From Cudoniella acicularis (lineage: Eukaryota > Ascomycota > Leotiomycetes > Helotiales > Helotiaceae): a stretch of DNA of 64,000 nucleotides. Positions 1 to 11,730 of this stretch are shown here, one piece after another. Under the pieces are notes generated by a model. It had not been told where the DNA came from. It did not search any database and worked only from the letters and a program-made list of their open reading frames with translations. Each line of letters begins with the position of its first letter. The stretch's first letter is position 1. The stretch lies in NCBI GenBank assembly GCA_013054445.1, contig JAAMPI010000004.1, forward strand, positions 62,001 to 126,000, written 5' to 3'. The translations under genes were made by a program, and so were the position numbers.

Positions 1-188
1 CATGGAGACACGGAGTTATGGATACATAAACAGGTCTTGGGAGATGATACCACGTCAAAAAGACAAGCACAATTTCAAGAATGATTCTATATTTCATCAA
101 GTCCCAAATCCGATTGTCATTTCCTACATCCGCTAAAAGAAGACCAGACCAGAGACCGCCATCCCACGATTGCTTTTGTTAAACATAT

Positions 189-1374
189 TTACAATTCAGA
201 CTTGCCAGTAACCTTGTTAACGAATCTCTTGAGAATGTTGGTCTTGCTGGTAAACTCATCAAGCTTCGCTGGTACCAGACCACCTTTCTTGAGAATATTT
301 TCCAATCGAGCCAACTCCTTTGTGGCATAACCATCATTCTTGGCCAGCTTGTCGAATACCCGCACGTAGTACTCGGCATACTTGTATTGAGCACCCTCCT
401 TTAGCTCCTTAGTAGCCTTGGTAGCCTCAGCAGCAACATCGGCAATCTTGGAGCCGTCAATGAACTTGGTAACGAGGGCATCCAAAGTCTCAATGGTGCC
501 AGCAGTATCATCCAATCCACCTCCTGGTGTACGGTGAGTACCAGCCATCTCATTCATGAAGCTGACCAAATCAGCCTCAGTACGTCCACCACTGTATTCC
601 TCTGGCTTGGTGCTGCCCTTGGGGAAGAACTTGATGGTCGGGTATGAAGAGACACCTTGGTCTTGGGCAGTAGCTTTAGAGTTGTCGGCTTCGGCATCGA
701 CCTTGGCGATCACAACGTTGGGCTCGTTCACGAAATCTTGAGCGACCTTCTCCCAGATTGGTGCGAGAGATTTGCAATCTGTGTTTGTCAGCCTTGTCTT
801 CCTGAAGATTGAATCAGTAAAACTTACGTCCACACCATGGTGCAGTGAAGGCAACAATGATATCTTTGTCACTGCCAATTTGGGCCTTAAATGTGGTATC
901 GGTCAACATCTCAACAGCGCTCACAGGAGCCTTCGCCTTCTTGGGCTTAACACCAGTTTTCTTGGTCAAGAACTCAGATAAGCTCTCCAAATCTCTGCCT
1001 CCATTATAATCCTCGGGCTTGTCACTCTTGCCATCGAAGTACTTGATCGTAGGAAATCCTTGAACACCGAATCTCTTTCCTAAGCTCTTCTCGCTATCCG
1101 CATCGACCTTTGCAATAATGAGCTTGTCTTGTGCGAAAGCGAAATCCTGTGCGAGTTGTTCGTAAACCGGAGCCAAGGTCTTGCAGTGTCCACACCATGG
1201 AGCAAAGAATTCAACGAGGGCAGGTTTTCCAGAGATGGCGATCTTGTCAAAATTGCTTGGGATGAGGTCGAGAACAGCGGACTTATCGTAAGTTGGAGGG
1301 GGGCTACCTGGACCAACAGCTAGGGAAACCGTGGCGAACGCGCCTAAGAGAAGGGTTGAAAGTAATTGCACCAT
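189..1374 (-). CDS. erp38: Protein disulfide isomerase, ERp38 type (two thioredoxin domains plus ERp29-like tail)
   Basis: Two exons (828-1374 and 189-778) joined by a 49 bp GTAAGT..CAG intron give 378 residues. The start is set at the ATG whose product opens with a signal peptide (MVQLLSTLLLGAFATVSLA); the in-frame codon further upstream is TTG, not ATG. Two thioredoxin domains each carry the active site APWCGHC (CGHC at about 61-64 and 181-184); the intron splits the second site within the His codon. A helical C-terminal region (about 275-370) matches the ERp29-like domain of this PDI subgroup. The family makes and isomerises disulfides in the ER lumen. The C-terminus is KSEL, a relaxed form of HDEL/KDEL. 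Family assignment is firm; retention by KSEL is inference. Confidence 0.93.
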
Positions 1375-1745
1375 ATTGTGTGTGTTTTTGCTGATCAATT
1401 TCGAGTGTGTAAAGTTGATAGAACTCTGCGAAGGAGAAAGTTCTTAAAAAGAAAAGGTAGCTTAAAAGGATGGATTTCTAATCGGCCGTGATATGGACAG
1501 TTTTCAGATATGAACCAAGCTCTCCTGTGGCGCGGCACTGAAATGGTGGCGTTCAGAGCTTAATTTAGGCGGCTACGCTTAAAAGGGGCTAGGGGCCCCA
1601 CCATTACGGGGCTCCACACGTGCGGAACCGGGTTCGATACCATTTGAAGTTTGTAATGGCAATGAATTTTTGCACAGCTATGCTCTTATTTTATTATCTA
1701 GTCATTAACTTCGTCAATGCATCTCAGGACTTGCTCCTCTAACAT
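1375..1745. other. Intergenic: promoter side of the ERp38 gene, 3' side of the S28 peptidase gene
   Basis: No coding potential is seen. It holds the upstream region of the leftward PDI gene and the 3' flank of the next leftward gene. A short GC-rich patch near 1580-1640 contains a T-loop-like string but does not fold into a tRNA. Confidence 0.6.
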
Positions 1746-3750
1746 CTATTTTCGTGACGGATGTTCATCAACCCATTCCACAATTTGGGCGACTTCATTA
1801 TCAATGACTTTTTGTACCCCCTCATTCACTAGGCCGTTCTTCAGTCTCAGATCCGAGCAATGGATTCCGTTTGGGATGACTTGAACCGGGTGTTGTGGGG
1901 TTGACTCGAGTGGTCCACCTGGACGGAATTCTGATGACACTCCTGAGGTTTTCCATGGATCGTATTGACTAAAACGGGGTTAGAAAAGAGATCATGAGCG
2001 AGGACATGTGAACTTACCCATTGGTCCAGATCAGTCGAGTCGTGTCCTCCAATCTCCATCCTTCAGTGTGCTTGTTCACTTTGTGTACATTGTTGTCGCG
2101 CGATAAAGCACTGGAGTAGGTAAAATTGTTCGTGGTTGGGAAGAACAATGCGCATTGTTGTTGCCAGTATTCAGCATTAACCAGACGAGAGACGATGGAC
2201 GGTCTGTCGCTTGGAGCGCCACTAGAGAGCAAGATTAGCAAAAATGACAATGTTCTAAATCAAAGTACTCACTCTTGCCAATACGCAAATGGTTCATTAC
2301 AAAGCATCCAATTCCACTGCAAGTCTACAGGGTTATCGACTGATCTGTCTGTGTATATCGTATTGGAAGCATTGTATGTATCCAGACAGCGAGTTTCATC
2401 TGCGTTTCTGTAACCATAGCCTTGGCAGTCTGTAGACGGAGTGAGTGACGGCAGAATCGGGGGCAGAAGATAGGCACTTACAGCCTGGAAGTAGAACTGT
2501 CTGTGTCCAATTTGCGTAACCTTCAAGAGCCTTTTCAAGGCCAACGCCATGTTCATCAGGTGTTACAGTAGCTCCAGCTTGGACACCCTATGCACTAGTC
2601 AGAACTTCGGAATTAAAAGCATTTCAGGAAACTTACCTCGATTGTGTCGCAGAATTTGTAGAAAGCAGAATAGTTAGAGTAGAAACTGTTCGATTGCCAC
2701 AACCATGGACCATTTTCAAGGGCACTGTACTTGTTAGAAAGAATTCGGCACGGATATCACAGGAACATACGCCATGACATCCTCGGCATGTTGAAGACTC
2801 TCAAGACCAAATTTAGTCTTGAGGGCCAATTGTTCGTCAAGGCTGCCATATTTGAATACATCATCCATGTAATCAACCACACGGGTGAGATCCTTGCTGC
2901 AGTTCTTTGGCATGCCTTCTTGAATAGGAACGAAGTATTGCCACTAGAAATAATCAGCAAGTGAAATGAGGCCCGAATTCGATCATTCCAAACTCACATA
3001 ATCATAGATGGCTTCAACAGGTGCGCTAGAAGCATGATATGCCCAAAAAGTGTCAGGTGAAGTCGACTCGGTCCATGCTGCAAGAGCACCAGAATAGCTT
3101 CCTCCGGAGAATACCCATGGCGCCTTGTCCGCATTGCTAGCATGATTTTTGTCGAATGGCAGAGCTGCGGCCTTGGCAAAGTACACGAAATCGGCAATTG
3201 CTTGATCCAAAGTCAAATACTGCAGTGTCTCGGCAGTAAGCACGGAGTATGGCGAAGATTCTCCCCAGTACCGATCTAGATTAGCATAAGTATAGTTCGC
3301 TTTCAATTTTCTGGGAAAACGCACGCTCCACCATGATCACAGCACCCTTGATTTCCTGGGCAAAGAGACCTGTGATTGTGACATTCGTGAGGTAAGCCCC
3401 ATAATTTGTACCCGCAATCTCGCCGGGGGTAAACAACACCACCTATAGTAAATTAGTATATTGGGCGATAAACGTGAGTTCTAACATACTGGTGAGCCTG
3501 GTCCCTCCCAGAATTCCATGTTCCACCAGAACTTCTGCTTGAACGTCCCCTTGCCGGGGTCATTGTGGTCGAGAAGTTGATCAAAAAAGCCACTGCCAGT
3601 ATTGTTGGACTGTGAGGTAATTGTGACTTTACCTGCCTCTGCCTCTTCATAGGGGGGAATGAGTCGTCCTAGGTGGAGGAATGGAAACTCTGCTGCCGCC
3701 GCTGCAAGGCCAGCAAATGCCACAATGGCAGAAATAACTGACACCTTCAT
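1746..3750 (-). CDS. Secreted serine peptidase, family S28 (prolyl-carboxypeptidase-like)
   Basis: Nine exons (3490-3750, 3325-3442, 2998-3275, 2771-2943, 2637-2724, 2482-2587, 2273-2429, 2018-2221, 1746-1968) all have GT-AG borders and keep frame, giving 535 residues. A signal peptide (MKVSVISAIVAFAGLAAAAA) begins at the ATG. S28 hallmarks are EHRYWGESSPY near 126-136, the nucleophile motif GGSYSG (Ser about 186), Asp in NGQYDPW (about 465) and His in IPNGIHCSDL (about 498), so the catalytic triad looks complete. Several N-x-S/T sequons and cysteines fit a secreted glycoprotein. S28 enzymes cleave after proline at the ends or inside of proline-rich peptides, often at acid pH. The exact substrate is unknown. 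Confidence 0.93.
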
Positions 3751-5308
3751 GATTACCTCGACAACTAAAGACTGCTGTCTGTCTTATAGTTGTGTGGAAA
3801 AGAGGCAGCAGAGTCCGAGGAGGGAAAAGAGGAAGAAGAAGTGAAAAAAAGAGTGCAGTGAATTCGGGGAGACATCCCGCTTATCAGGTATCTCTTGTCG
3901 GAATTCATTAGATTGAGCACCAACTGCAGCACCTACCTTCCCTGGCATAATAAGGCCCTTGGGTTATCCGGGACGAGTTGCAGATCTTCCACAAAGGGAC
4001 CAGCCGATAGCCACGCTGCAGATTGTAGTGGGTTGAGGAGTGGATTTGGAAGAGGGATACTTGAGCCGAATATGATTACAGGGACGAGATTGGCCCATTT
4101 GTAGGTACCTGAATTGCATTTTAATTGCCAGCTTTACCCCGTCGTAGTTCCTTCCCTTGAATTTAACCAACCAAATAATACCAACGGATGCGGTCAGCTG
4201 CATCACAGGCCTAGGAACGGCTTGCATGCGCTATGTTTGTATGCCCTGCAGCAAGCAGGCGTCCAACGGCGACGCCAATGGGAGACAACAAATGCAGGAG
4301 GCCACCATGATTCAAGGACAGTAGAAAGTCAGTTGTGAACTTTTGTGGACCTGTGGTGAGCAGCTGTTGACACGGTTGTGGCTCGTGAAAGAAAAGAGGA
4401 AGGAGGTCACGAAAATTAAATATTGTGGGGTATCGCAGGCGTCGCTTTGATTGGCCCCGTGGAGCCTCCGTCGAGCGACTACTCACTGCGAGCTGCCAGA
4501 TGAAGGTAGCTTGTTGCTTGGCCAAACCAGCGGCGTCGATCTCCTGTTGAGGTTACATATTTCGTAATTTCGTAAATTTTTTCGTGAGTATTGAAGTTGC
4601 TTCACCGAAGCATCAACGACCTTTTGATCGGCGGAGACTCTTCAACCGCTCTAGGCAGGCAACTTTGTATATGATCCTGGCATCGCCAAGTGATTTCGTC
4701 GTTTCTGGTCACATTATTTTCCTGCGTCCCTCCTTCGCTTCTTGGTGGCACTTTGAACACGGGGTGGATGAATTCGGTTCTCGGAAGCGACGTGTCTGTA
4801 TCTGAACACGAAGAACAAGGGGAAAAAGCCATTTATGTCCCTTGAGCATGTAGTTGGTGGTTTAAGGTCTCGCGCTGATTTCTAATTTTAAAAAAATGTC
4901 TATCTAGTTTAATTTTCTAGTTCCGTAATCTTGGTTTAGGTTCCGTGCTCAAGAGCTCATCCCTTAGTGGTTTGAGGCCAACAAAAGCCGTCACCAGATC
5001 TAGTGAGTGTGTGAGGGTTAGCTTTCATCCTGGATACACGCGGTCACGCTCACCAAGCGAGCGACCTCCGTATTTGAGGGGCGGTTGTGAAACCTTCCAA
5101 CATTTCCGCCCAGTGTTTTGGGCAATTATTGAGTTCAAACCTCTAGTCATCTTTGAGGATCCATGCTGGGTTGCAATGTTCCAACCAAATGTACTCTTGC
5201 AGGACTTGAGGGGGGTGACCGGGAAGTAGCTTCTGCATCCGCGAGGATATTCCAAGTGTAGTCAGAGCAGCTGTCAACGGGGGATATGCTTCGTGTATCC
5301 CACCTCGG
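3751..5308. other. Intergenic, no gene seen (1.56 kb)
   Basis: This is the upstream region of the S28 gene and the 3' side of the fluoride exporter gene. Short open frames occur on both strands but none resembles a known family or has good splice connections. A polypurine patch lies at about 3800-3850 just upstream of the S28 start. Confidence 0.55.
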
Positions 5309-7003
5309 TTAATGCACACATTTGAGTTCCGAGAATCCAATCGTCCACTGCATGCTGCCCATGATAATAATCAGAAAGCAGAGCGCGACAATGACACTAG
5401 AGGCCCCGTACTTGTAGGCGTTCCACCTCCTCAACGAGCTCAGCTCACTGACCCAGGTACTAACCGTTGTCAAACATCCGCAGAAACCATCTTCTATGCC
5501 CTGTAATACTTGACAGCCCACTACCCCGCCAAGGGGCACATGTTGTAGATCATAACTCATTCCCAGAACCATTGTTCCAAGAATGTTGACGACAAATGTT
5601 CCCAAAGGAAATGAAGCAATTTTACCATTGAGGTATATTGAAGCATAAAACCGTCCGAGGCAGCCCAAGGGCGCAAAAACCAACGCAAATACTGCACGAC
5701 CACGCCAATTCTCTGGAGAACCATCATACCTGTCAGGTGGGAAAATTGCTAGTAGGACTGCACCAAGCCAGCATCCCCAAGCAAGTACCACAGCTACACG
5801 ATCTAGGATCTTGCGACAAAATGTAAATGGCAAGCTGGGTATGAATGGCTCCGAGGCGATTGCAATGTGCGCGCCGATTTTCAGAGCAGATAGGCAAAGA
5901 GCCACATTTGTGATGATCACAGCAAGCAAAGCCATAAAGGAGTAGCCATCATTTCGGGGAACCGTAAATGTAGTACTGGCATGGACTGGGCTGTAATCCT
6001 GGGGGTGGTTCAATGGCGTAGGGAGCTCATTACTCATTGCGAGGAATGAATCCCGAATGAAAGATGAGAACGAGGTAAAACAGCCACAAAATCCAGTCGC
6101 GAGTCCAATGTACAATGGGATGGTCTTCTTCGTTACGTTATGTTGCCTTTTTGCTGCTTCTAAGTTGACAGTCTGCTCGGGTCCTGAACCGCTCTCTTCA
6201 TCCTCAGCTTGCTTCTTGGCTTTTTCGAGTTGTTGGTCATACGTCGGCGTTCCCCATTCCTCTTTAAATAACATCCGATCCTCACTCAGGAAACCCATAA
6301 TCAGACTTCCACCAAAGTTGGCCCAGAGTTCACTGAATACAACTGGTGCGCCAGGGTAAAATGTAATCGCTTGTAAACCAAGTCGAGCTAGAGTACCAAA
6401 AAATGCAAATAAAATCAAGTAAGATATCGTGTAAAGTTGGGTAGCAAATCTCGAGACTTTGTGTACTCCATCCCCTTTCTTGTCTTCTTCTGGCTTGGCA
6501 TCTTCTCCTCTCGCAATTGATTCTCTTCTTTCTTTCTCTTGGCTTTTCTGATATTCTTGCTCTTCGCTCTTCGCTTCTTCTAGTGACCGATGTAAATATA
6601 TCCTATCCTCGTCGGGGTTCTCGACAGGTTCGGGCGAGGCTAATTCGTCTAGATTGGCATAATTCTCTGGGAAGTTGTAACTAGTTCCTCCTAGCGACTG
6701 GCGACGAGCACTCCGTTCCCTCCTCGAAGATTGTTGAGATGTGTAGGATATTGAGCGTATTAGACTTTGTCGTCGCCCTTCTGTAGGTCGGCTTCCGGAA
6801 GAACGACGACTCCGTGAATTTTCCAAGGGACGGAAAAAGGCAACAGGGTCTTCATTCCGGTTCTGGATAGGTAGTGTATCTGCAATCTCATCAAGATTTC
6901 CATATGACTTTGGTGCATCGTAGTCGGAAGGGTTCTGCCGAGATTGCCGTTCTGTGGCGGAGGCCTTCGAGGACATATCGCGATGTGATTTCGTATCCTC
7001 CAT
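5309..7003 (-). CDS. FEX1: Fluoride export protein FEX (two fused CrcB domains)
   Basis: This is a single exon of 564 residues. About 175 N-terminal residues are hydrophilic and charged with short Ser/Arg-rich stretches. Two CrcB/Fluc repeats follow. The first has FFGTLARLGLQ, ANFGGSLIMGFL and GFCGCFTSFSSF; the second has LGCLGRFYASIYLNG, FVVNILGTMVLG and GFCGCLTTVSTWVSEL, with a linker helix between as in eukaryotic FEX. The paired N-x-x-G and F-x-T/S-x-S/T elements line the fluoride pore in this family. FEX proteins sit in the plasma membrane and export F-. The long N-terminal extension is larger than in yeast FEX (about 375 residues in total); its role is unknown. Confidence 0.93.
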   Translation of the reverse strand: MEDTKSHRDMSSKASATERQSRQNPSDYDAPKSYGNLDEIADTLPIQNRNEDPVAFFRPLENSRSRRSSGSRPTEGRRQSLIRSISYTSQQSSRRERSARRQSLGGTSYNFPENYANLDELASPEPVENPDEDRIYLHRSLEEAKSEEQEYQKSQEKERRESIARGEDAKPEEDKKGDGVHKVSRFATQLYTISYLILFAFFGTLARLGLQAITFYPGAPVVFSELWANFGGSLIMGFLSEDRMLFKEEWGTPTYDQQLEKAKKQAEDEESGSGPEQTVNLEAAKRQHNVTKKTIPLYIGLATGFCGCFTSFSSFIRDSFLAMSNELPTPLNHPQDYSPVHASTTFTVPRNDGYSFMALLAVIITNVALCLSALKIGAHIAIASEPFIPSLPFTFCRKILDRVAVVLAWGCWLGAVLLAIFPPDRYDGSPENWRGRAVFALVFAPLGCLGRFYASIYLNGKIASFPLGTFVVNILGTMVLGMSYDLQHVPLGGVVGCQVLQGIEDGFCGCLTTVSTWVSELSSLRRWNAYKYGASSVIVALCFLIIIMGSMQWTIGFSELKCVH

Positions 7004-7458
7004 TGCTTGAATTGTGTGTTGTACTGTTTTTAGGGCGCTGGGTGCCGGACAGGCCTGCGCCGTGGCTTTTCCTTCTCAGTTGCAATGTTGAAAGACATTC
7101 CAAGTCTCAATTTCTCTCTTGTGTGAGATAATGAGTAAATCTGCTTTCGCGCTAAGACGAAAGCTGAACAAAGCAAATGCGTCATACCAACAAGCCTTTG
7201 ACCCTTGCAGCCCGTCTGCAGCAGTTCGGTCTAATTCTCGGTTACGCAACCAATAAACACATATCGGTCTTGGAGCAACATAAACCCGAGCTGCCCCACT
7301 ATCGCTGGCACTCAAGCTATTAGAAGCTGGAGAGCTTCCTTTTGGTGCATCCAGGATGAAAGTCACAGCAGCAGTAACAACAAAAGCAGCAATTTCAACC
7401 TCAATCGAATTCCATTCCCTAACAGCTTCCATCCGCTTTCAACTTGTTTTTCGCAAAC
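7004..7458. promoter_or_regulatory. Divergent promoter region, FEX / uracil phosphoribosyltransferase
   Basis: 455 bp separate the two start codons, which point outward. No separate gene is seen. The two genes may share control elements; this is inferred only from position. Confidence 0.5.
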
Positions 7459-8307
7459 ATGACTGAACCACTCCCATCGAACGTCCATGCCTCAACTCAC
7501 CCCTGTTTACAAGCCAAACTGTCACAGCTGCGAGCGGCCTCGACAAATGCGAGAGAGACCAAAGCTCTAGTTCACGAAATCGCTCTCATCCTTGGTGTTG
7601 AAGCTTTGGCTGCTGGTCTTGCAACAAGAAAGGGCCAAGATGTATGTCCTTCCTCCCGATGTGCTTGGGAAAATGAAAGTTAATTTACGCCTGACAGAAA
7701 ATCACACCGCTTGGTTTCAACTACACAACCACTGAGATATCACCTTCAACAATCTCTCTTATCCCAATCCTACGATCTGGTCTAGGGATGCTAGACGGTA
7801 AGCCATTTCCTCTGCTGATTTCTCAACCTTCATCCCACTTACCAACATCTCTAAAACATGTATCGCCAGCTAACTGCTCCTCAGCCATCCAAACACTCCT
7901 TCCCAACCCCGTCTCCGTCCACCACCTCGGTCTCTTCCGCGAACCCACCACCCTCGAACCCGTCGAATACTATAATAACCTCCCCTATACACGCCCCACC
8001 GCCGGCTCGCCCTCCAATACACCCAATACCGTTGCTTCAGAACTCGCAATCCTACTCGACCCAGTCATCGCCACTGGTGGAACCTGCTTCGCAGCAATCC
8101 AGACACTAAGAGAATGGGGGGGTGAAGCGTATCATTGTGATTGCAGTCTTAGGAGCTGTGCCGGGGTTGACAAGAGCAGCCGCGGAATGGCCGGAGGGAA
8201 CCGAGATTTGGGTTGCGGGTGTGGATGAGAGTGTTACGGATAGAGGGATGATTAAGCCGGGCTTGGGTGATGTTGGAGACAGGTTATTTTTGACAATTGG
8301 AAAGTGA
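7459..8307 (+). CDS. FUR1: Uracil phosphoribosyltransferase, frame broken by one extra G
   Basis: Three exons (7459-7641, 7698-7797, 7885-8307) have clean GT-AG introns. The family makes UMP and PPi from uracil and PRPP (pyrimidine salvage; also activates 5-fluorouracil). Family blocks visible are ISLIPILRSGLGM, the PRPP loop DPVIATGGTCFAAIQTL, and the uracil-site tail VAGVDESVTDRGMIKPGLG followed by GDRLF. Total length is 706 nt, one more than a multiple of three. The frame changes at the G7 run 8116-8122: before it reads TLREWG, after it VKRIIVIAVLGAVPG. With six Gs the reading would be continuous and about 234 residues long. Either a sequencing error or a real null allele; I favour error because everything else is conserved. 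The stop used is the TGA at 8305-8307. Confidence 0.9.
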
Positions 8308-9173
8308 GTTGAAGTTGATCAATAAGCGCTTTTGACTTTATAGACGGTTTTTGAAGCGGTGTTATTTGGAGTTGGTGGATATCTCGCTTGAGAAAGCGTT
8401 AGATTGACATTAGGGATGAGAAATGAGAAACGAGAATGTCCTAAAATCTGGCGGTATCCATCCCCTTTTCATTCTTTCAAGTGTCTTGATGCCTCATTTG
8501 AGAAGATACATTCTCAGCAAACAATAGAGGTAATGGGTCCCTGCGAATCACTTGAATTTTTGGGTAAAGACTTTATCCAAATGTGTGAGTATTCAACGAC
8601 CGGCCGAGTTTATTCTATGACAGCAGCATAAGACCTTATTTCAGACTTTTGAAGTAAAAGGAGTCAGTCTCTGTCCGAATTTTATGTTCCGTGACTGTAC
8701 CAGATTACATTTCGTCTACAGCTTTTAGGATGACTGCCCTTTCTGCCCCTCTTTATTTTTAATAGCCAGTTGAGCATACAATAGCATAGACTGAGTATTG
8801 TGACCTTACTCAAGAGCATCTCTTTCCTGAAATTTCTAAGCACCATTGTATCCTGGTTTGAGACACTCTGCCTATTCCTATATAAAAATCATGTTAATTT
8901 TCTAAAATATATCCTTTGGAAACACTTTATCTTACCCCACCCATTACCATGATATCAGTGAGTATGGATCTCAAACATCATTCAATATTTCTTCTACTCG
9001 TACTCGTACAAATACAAAAAGCTGTTGAGGGATCAATGCCCTTCAAACCCCACTCATTAAAAATCTATAATCTTCATCCAAAACCTCTAAAACCCTAAAC
9101 CGCAACCCCGTCTTCTTTCGTAACCCAAAACCGAACCCCGAAACCCGCTAAAATCAAAGAGAAGTGTAAAAGC
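8308..9173. other. Intergenic, AT-rich, no gene seen
   Basis: This is the 3' flank of the UPRT gene. It is AT-rich, with only short frames and no family similarity noticed. Confidence 0.5.
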
Positions 9174-9535
9174 TCAAGATCCCCAAGCCAGTTCTTCATC
9201 CCACGGAATAAACATAAACATAAAGCATAAAGCCCTCCAAGCTACTTCCCAATACTGCCCTAGCAGTAGGATAAATCCAAGATAACAGATAGCTGATGCT
9301 ACTAAATATGGGGTTGGCTCGATTTCGGCATCGTCCCAAAGCTCGTTTATCCAGATTTCGAATTCGGCTTTTTCCAGTGGAAGGCTTGCGAGGGCTGCCT
9401 GGACTTGCGAAGTTGGACGAAGGTGTCGGAAGCACTGGGTACGGTACTTCGATGCTTCTGCATCATCGAAAGAATCTCGCGATCCGAGTTGTTTGGCTCG
9501 GCCTCGAAATCTCCACCTCGTTCGAAGAGTAACAT
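9174..9535 (-). CDS. Possible small membrane protein gene (uncertain)
   Basis: Leftward frames here look partly protein-like but are not continuous. A 62-codon frame (9347-9535) reads FERGGDFEAEPNNSDREIL, then MMQKHRSTVPSASDTFVQLR. An overlapping frame ending at 9174 reads LEKAEFEIWINELWDDAEIE and then a hydrophobic stretch (YLVASAICYLGFILLLGQYW) and another (FMFMFIPW). The two would join with a single-base indel near 9410, the same kind of damage seen elsewhere in this window. I recognise no family. It follows the Sec2-like gene on the same strand and could instead be its 3' UTR. Confidence 0.25.
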
Positions 9536-9639
9536 AATTCTTCACCGCTCCTAATATCAACCTCCTTCCTCGTCGGCGAAGTTTCCTCCTTCCATTAATT
9601 TTAACAGCCGAGGATGAGTCGGTTTTCTCGAATACGCAA

Positions 9640-10354
9640 TCATCTCGGGGGCGCAAGGAGTCCTCTAACCCTCTCAATCCTTTGTACGGCGCCTTCCAAC
9701 CTCTCCAACCTCTTCCTCTTCTCCCCATCCCGGCTCTCCAAAACTGCAACCCGCTCTTCCAGCTTGGCTCGAGCCTTCCTCTCCGTAGCCACCATTTCAT
9801 TAGCCTGCTGGAATAGCTGAGCGCTCAGCTCTTCCAGCTCCCCGCTCGCGGCATCTAATTTCCCTTCTGCAGCCTGCCGTAGCGCCTGCTCTCTCGTCAA
9901 AGCTGCTGCTAAATCTACAGCTGAGGGCGACGGCGGTTGCTGAAGATTCGGCGTCGATTTTCGCGCGGAGAGGAAGGAGGAGAGTCGGTTCTGTACGGGA
10001 AGGTAGGAGAATCGGCTCGGGGAATCTTCTCTCTTCTCGGTGGATTCGCGAGGTGCGTCTGGCGGTGACTGTTGTTTAGCTTGCGCTCGCAATTGTTGTA
10101 ATTCATCTTCGTAGTCTGCCCATTTGTCCACTGCATCGCGCATCAGTATTCGTAAGTTGTGCAAGGAAGGAGGGTCACAAACCAGCCGCTGTCGCTTTTT
10201 GCGTGAGCAGACGCACCTGAGCCTGGAGATCCTCAATCTGCTTCTGGGCTTCTGCTGCCATGTCCGAGTGACTTGGCAGACCGATGCCACAGTTAGGACA
10301 GCAGGAGCCTCCAGCGGAGACCTGCGACATCGTTAGAGTCATTGTTGTCGACAT
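9640..10354 (-). CDS. SEC2: Sec2-type Rab guanine nucleotide exchange factor domain protein
   Basis: Two exons (10183-10354 and 9640-10130) with a 52 bp intron give 220 residues. The N-terminus has a CPNCG pair (about 19-23) and a short coiled coil. The C-terminal half is a long coiled coil with the Sec2p signature LEELSAQLFQQANEMV, followed by ATERKARAKLEERV, then RIERVRGLL at the end. In yeast, Sec2 activates the Rab Sec4 on secretory vesicles and acts before the exocyst. This protein is short (yeast Sec2 has 759 residues) and lacks the long C-terminal region, as seen in a class of short fungal Sec2-domain proteins. The start could also be an in-frame ATG at 10342. Confidence 0.82.
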
Positions 10355-11730
10355 AGGGCCTTTATGCTGTGGTCATGAGACGTTTGGACGAGCTGTTGGC
10401 GGATGATGTTCGTAGATGAAAGGTGTAGTGTTTCAGTGTTTCACTACTGGTAAGTAAAACAGATGATTGTTTGCACATGAAAGGGATGGCGAAGTATTTA
10501 TCATGCGCGTTTTCGGGCCTGGTCTCGTGTTATATCCCCTCGTATTGTCGCAGCCGTACAGAAGTAGGTCTTTGGCGGGTACCTGGGTAGGTGTAGGGTT
10601 TTGCACCGCCTCTTCAGTTGGCGTGGATGTTGCGCCACGCTGATCGATCGGCACGGCTAGTTTCCGGGTTCTAAATTCCAGGTTCCTTGGGCGGCGCGTA
10701 TTTTTAACTTCTAAACTTCATGCAAGTTATAAAGCATTTGATCGTCTTTACACTGCGCAGAGACGCCATTTGAGACAAGACAAAGGTTTCTACAGTACCT
10801 AGGCAGATACCATTCCACGGCTTTCGGGCTTTCGGGCTTGCACAGCGCTCACGTGGGTTAGCGCCTGCCACATCAGGTGTCTACTAATCAAATCCAAACA
10901 TCCTTCCTCAAACTGAGGCAAATTCTTGCTTTTGGCAGCCAATTCTGTATCCTCCTCTGTGCAAGCATGTGCCTTTACTACTCTAGATCCAGAGCACTGT
11001 TTTCATGTGAACTGTACTGATCTAGCAATTATGCTTAGTTGAACCATTTCGCTCTTCATCTTCAGAGTTCACACTACAGCAAATAACAGAAAACTTGAAA
11101 AGGACATTTAGCTTCGTTTTTAGTCAGCACCAATAGGCACTAATTCGCCAAGAAATACATAACGGAAAGAGCACCGATAGCGAGGCATTGACCTGAACTA
11201 TGAACTACACAAGTTTAAATGTGCCTCAGTGATTCTCGATGTTAGAAACACCTCAACAATTATATCACTTTTCGGTTGCCTAGAATCCTGAAAATAGATT
11301 CAATCTTCAGAGAGTGTAGTAAATGGTTATTTAGAAAGTGTAAGGTAGTTCCGATTTCAAGATGTTTTGTCTCCTTTATGTGTTTGTCGCGACTGAGTGA
11401 GTTGGTGATTCCACCATTACGAAATATGCACTTTCAATAATTTAATTTTATCCTTTTAAATGAGGCATTGGAACATACTGCTTCTAGATTGATTTGAAAA
11501 GTGGCCTTCAGACAATCGAATTCGACCTTTTGACTTTCACATTTGACGTTTCTACAAAGTTACAGTTCCCGCTACAAATTTCTCAATACCATCAACCATT
11601 TAAAGTTCATTAATTATATCCCTTTCTCTGTATTAAACACCTTTTGCATACTTAGCCATTAAAAAGGAAGCAAAACCCCCTGGTATTATTTTAACAGCTA
11701 CCCCCGAAAAATATCCGATATCCAAAACCC
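10355..11730. other. Intergenic, no gene seen (1.4 kb)
   Basis: This is the upstream region of the Sec2-like gene. From about 10900 it becomes AT-rich. A short AT-rich near-repeat of 'atatcc/aaaac' words lies at about 11705-11760. No coding signal is seen. Confidence 0.5.

Noticed and set aside
1575..1660. tRNA-like string with GGTTCGATACC
   Set aside because: I could not fold a D arm, anticodon arm and acceptor stem around it.
9174..9800. 208-codon leftward frame overlapping the Sec2-like gene
   Set aside because: Its first half is a shadow of the Sec2 coding frame (Arg/Trp-rich); only the last part is kept as a weak candidate.
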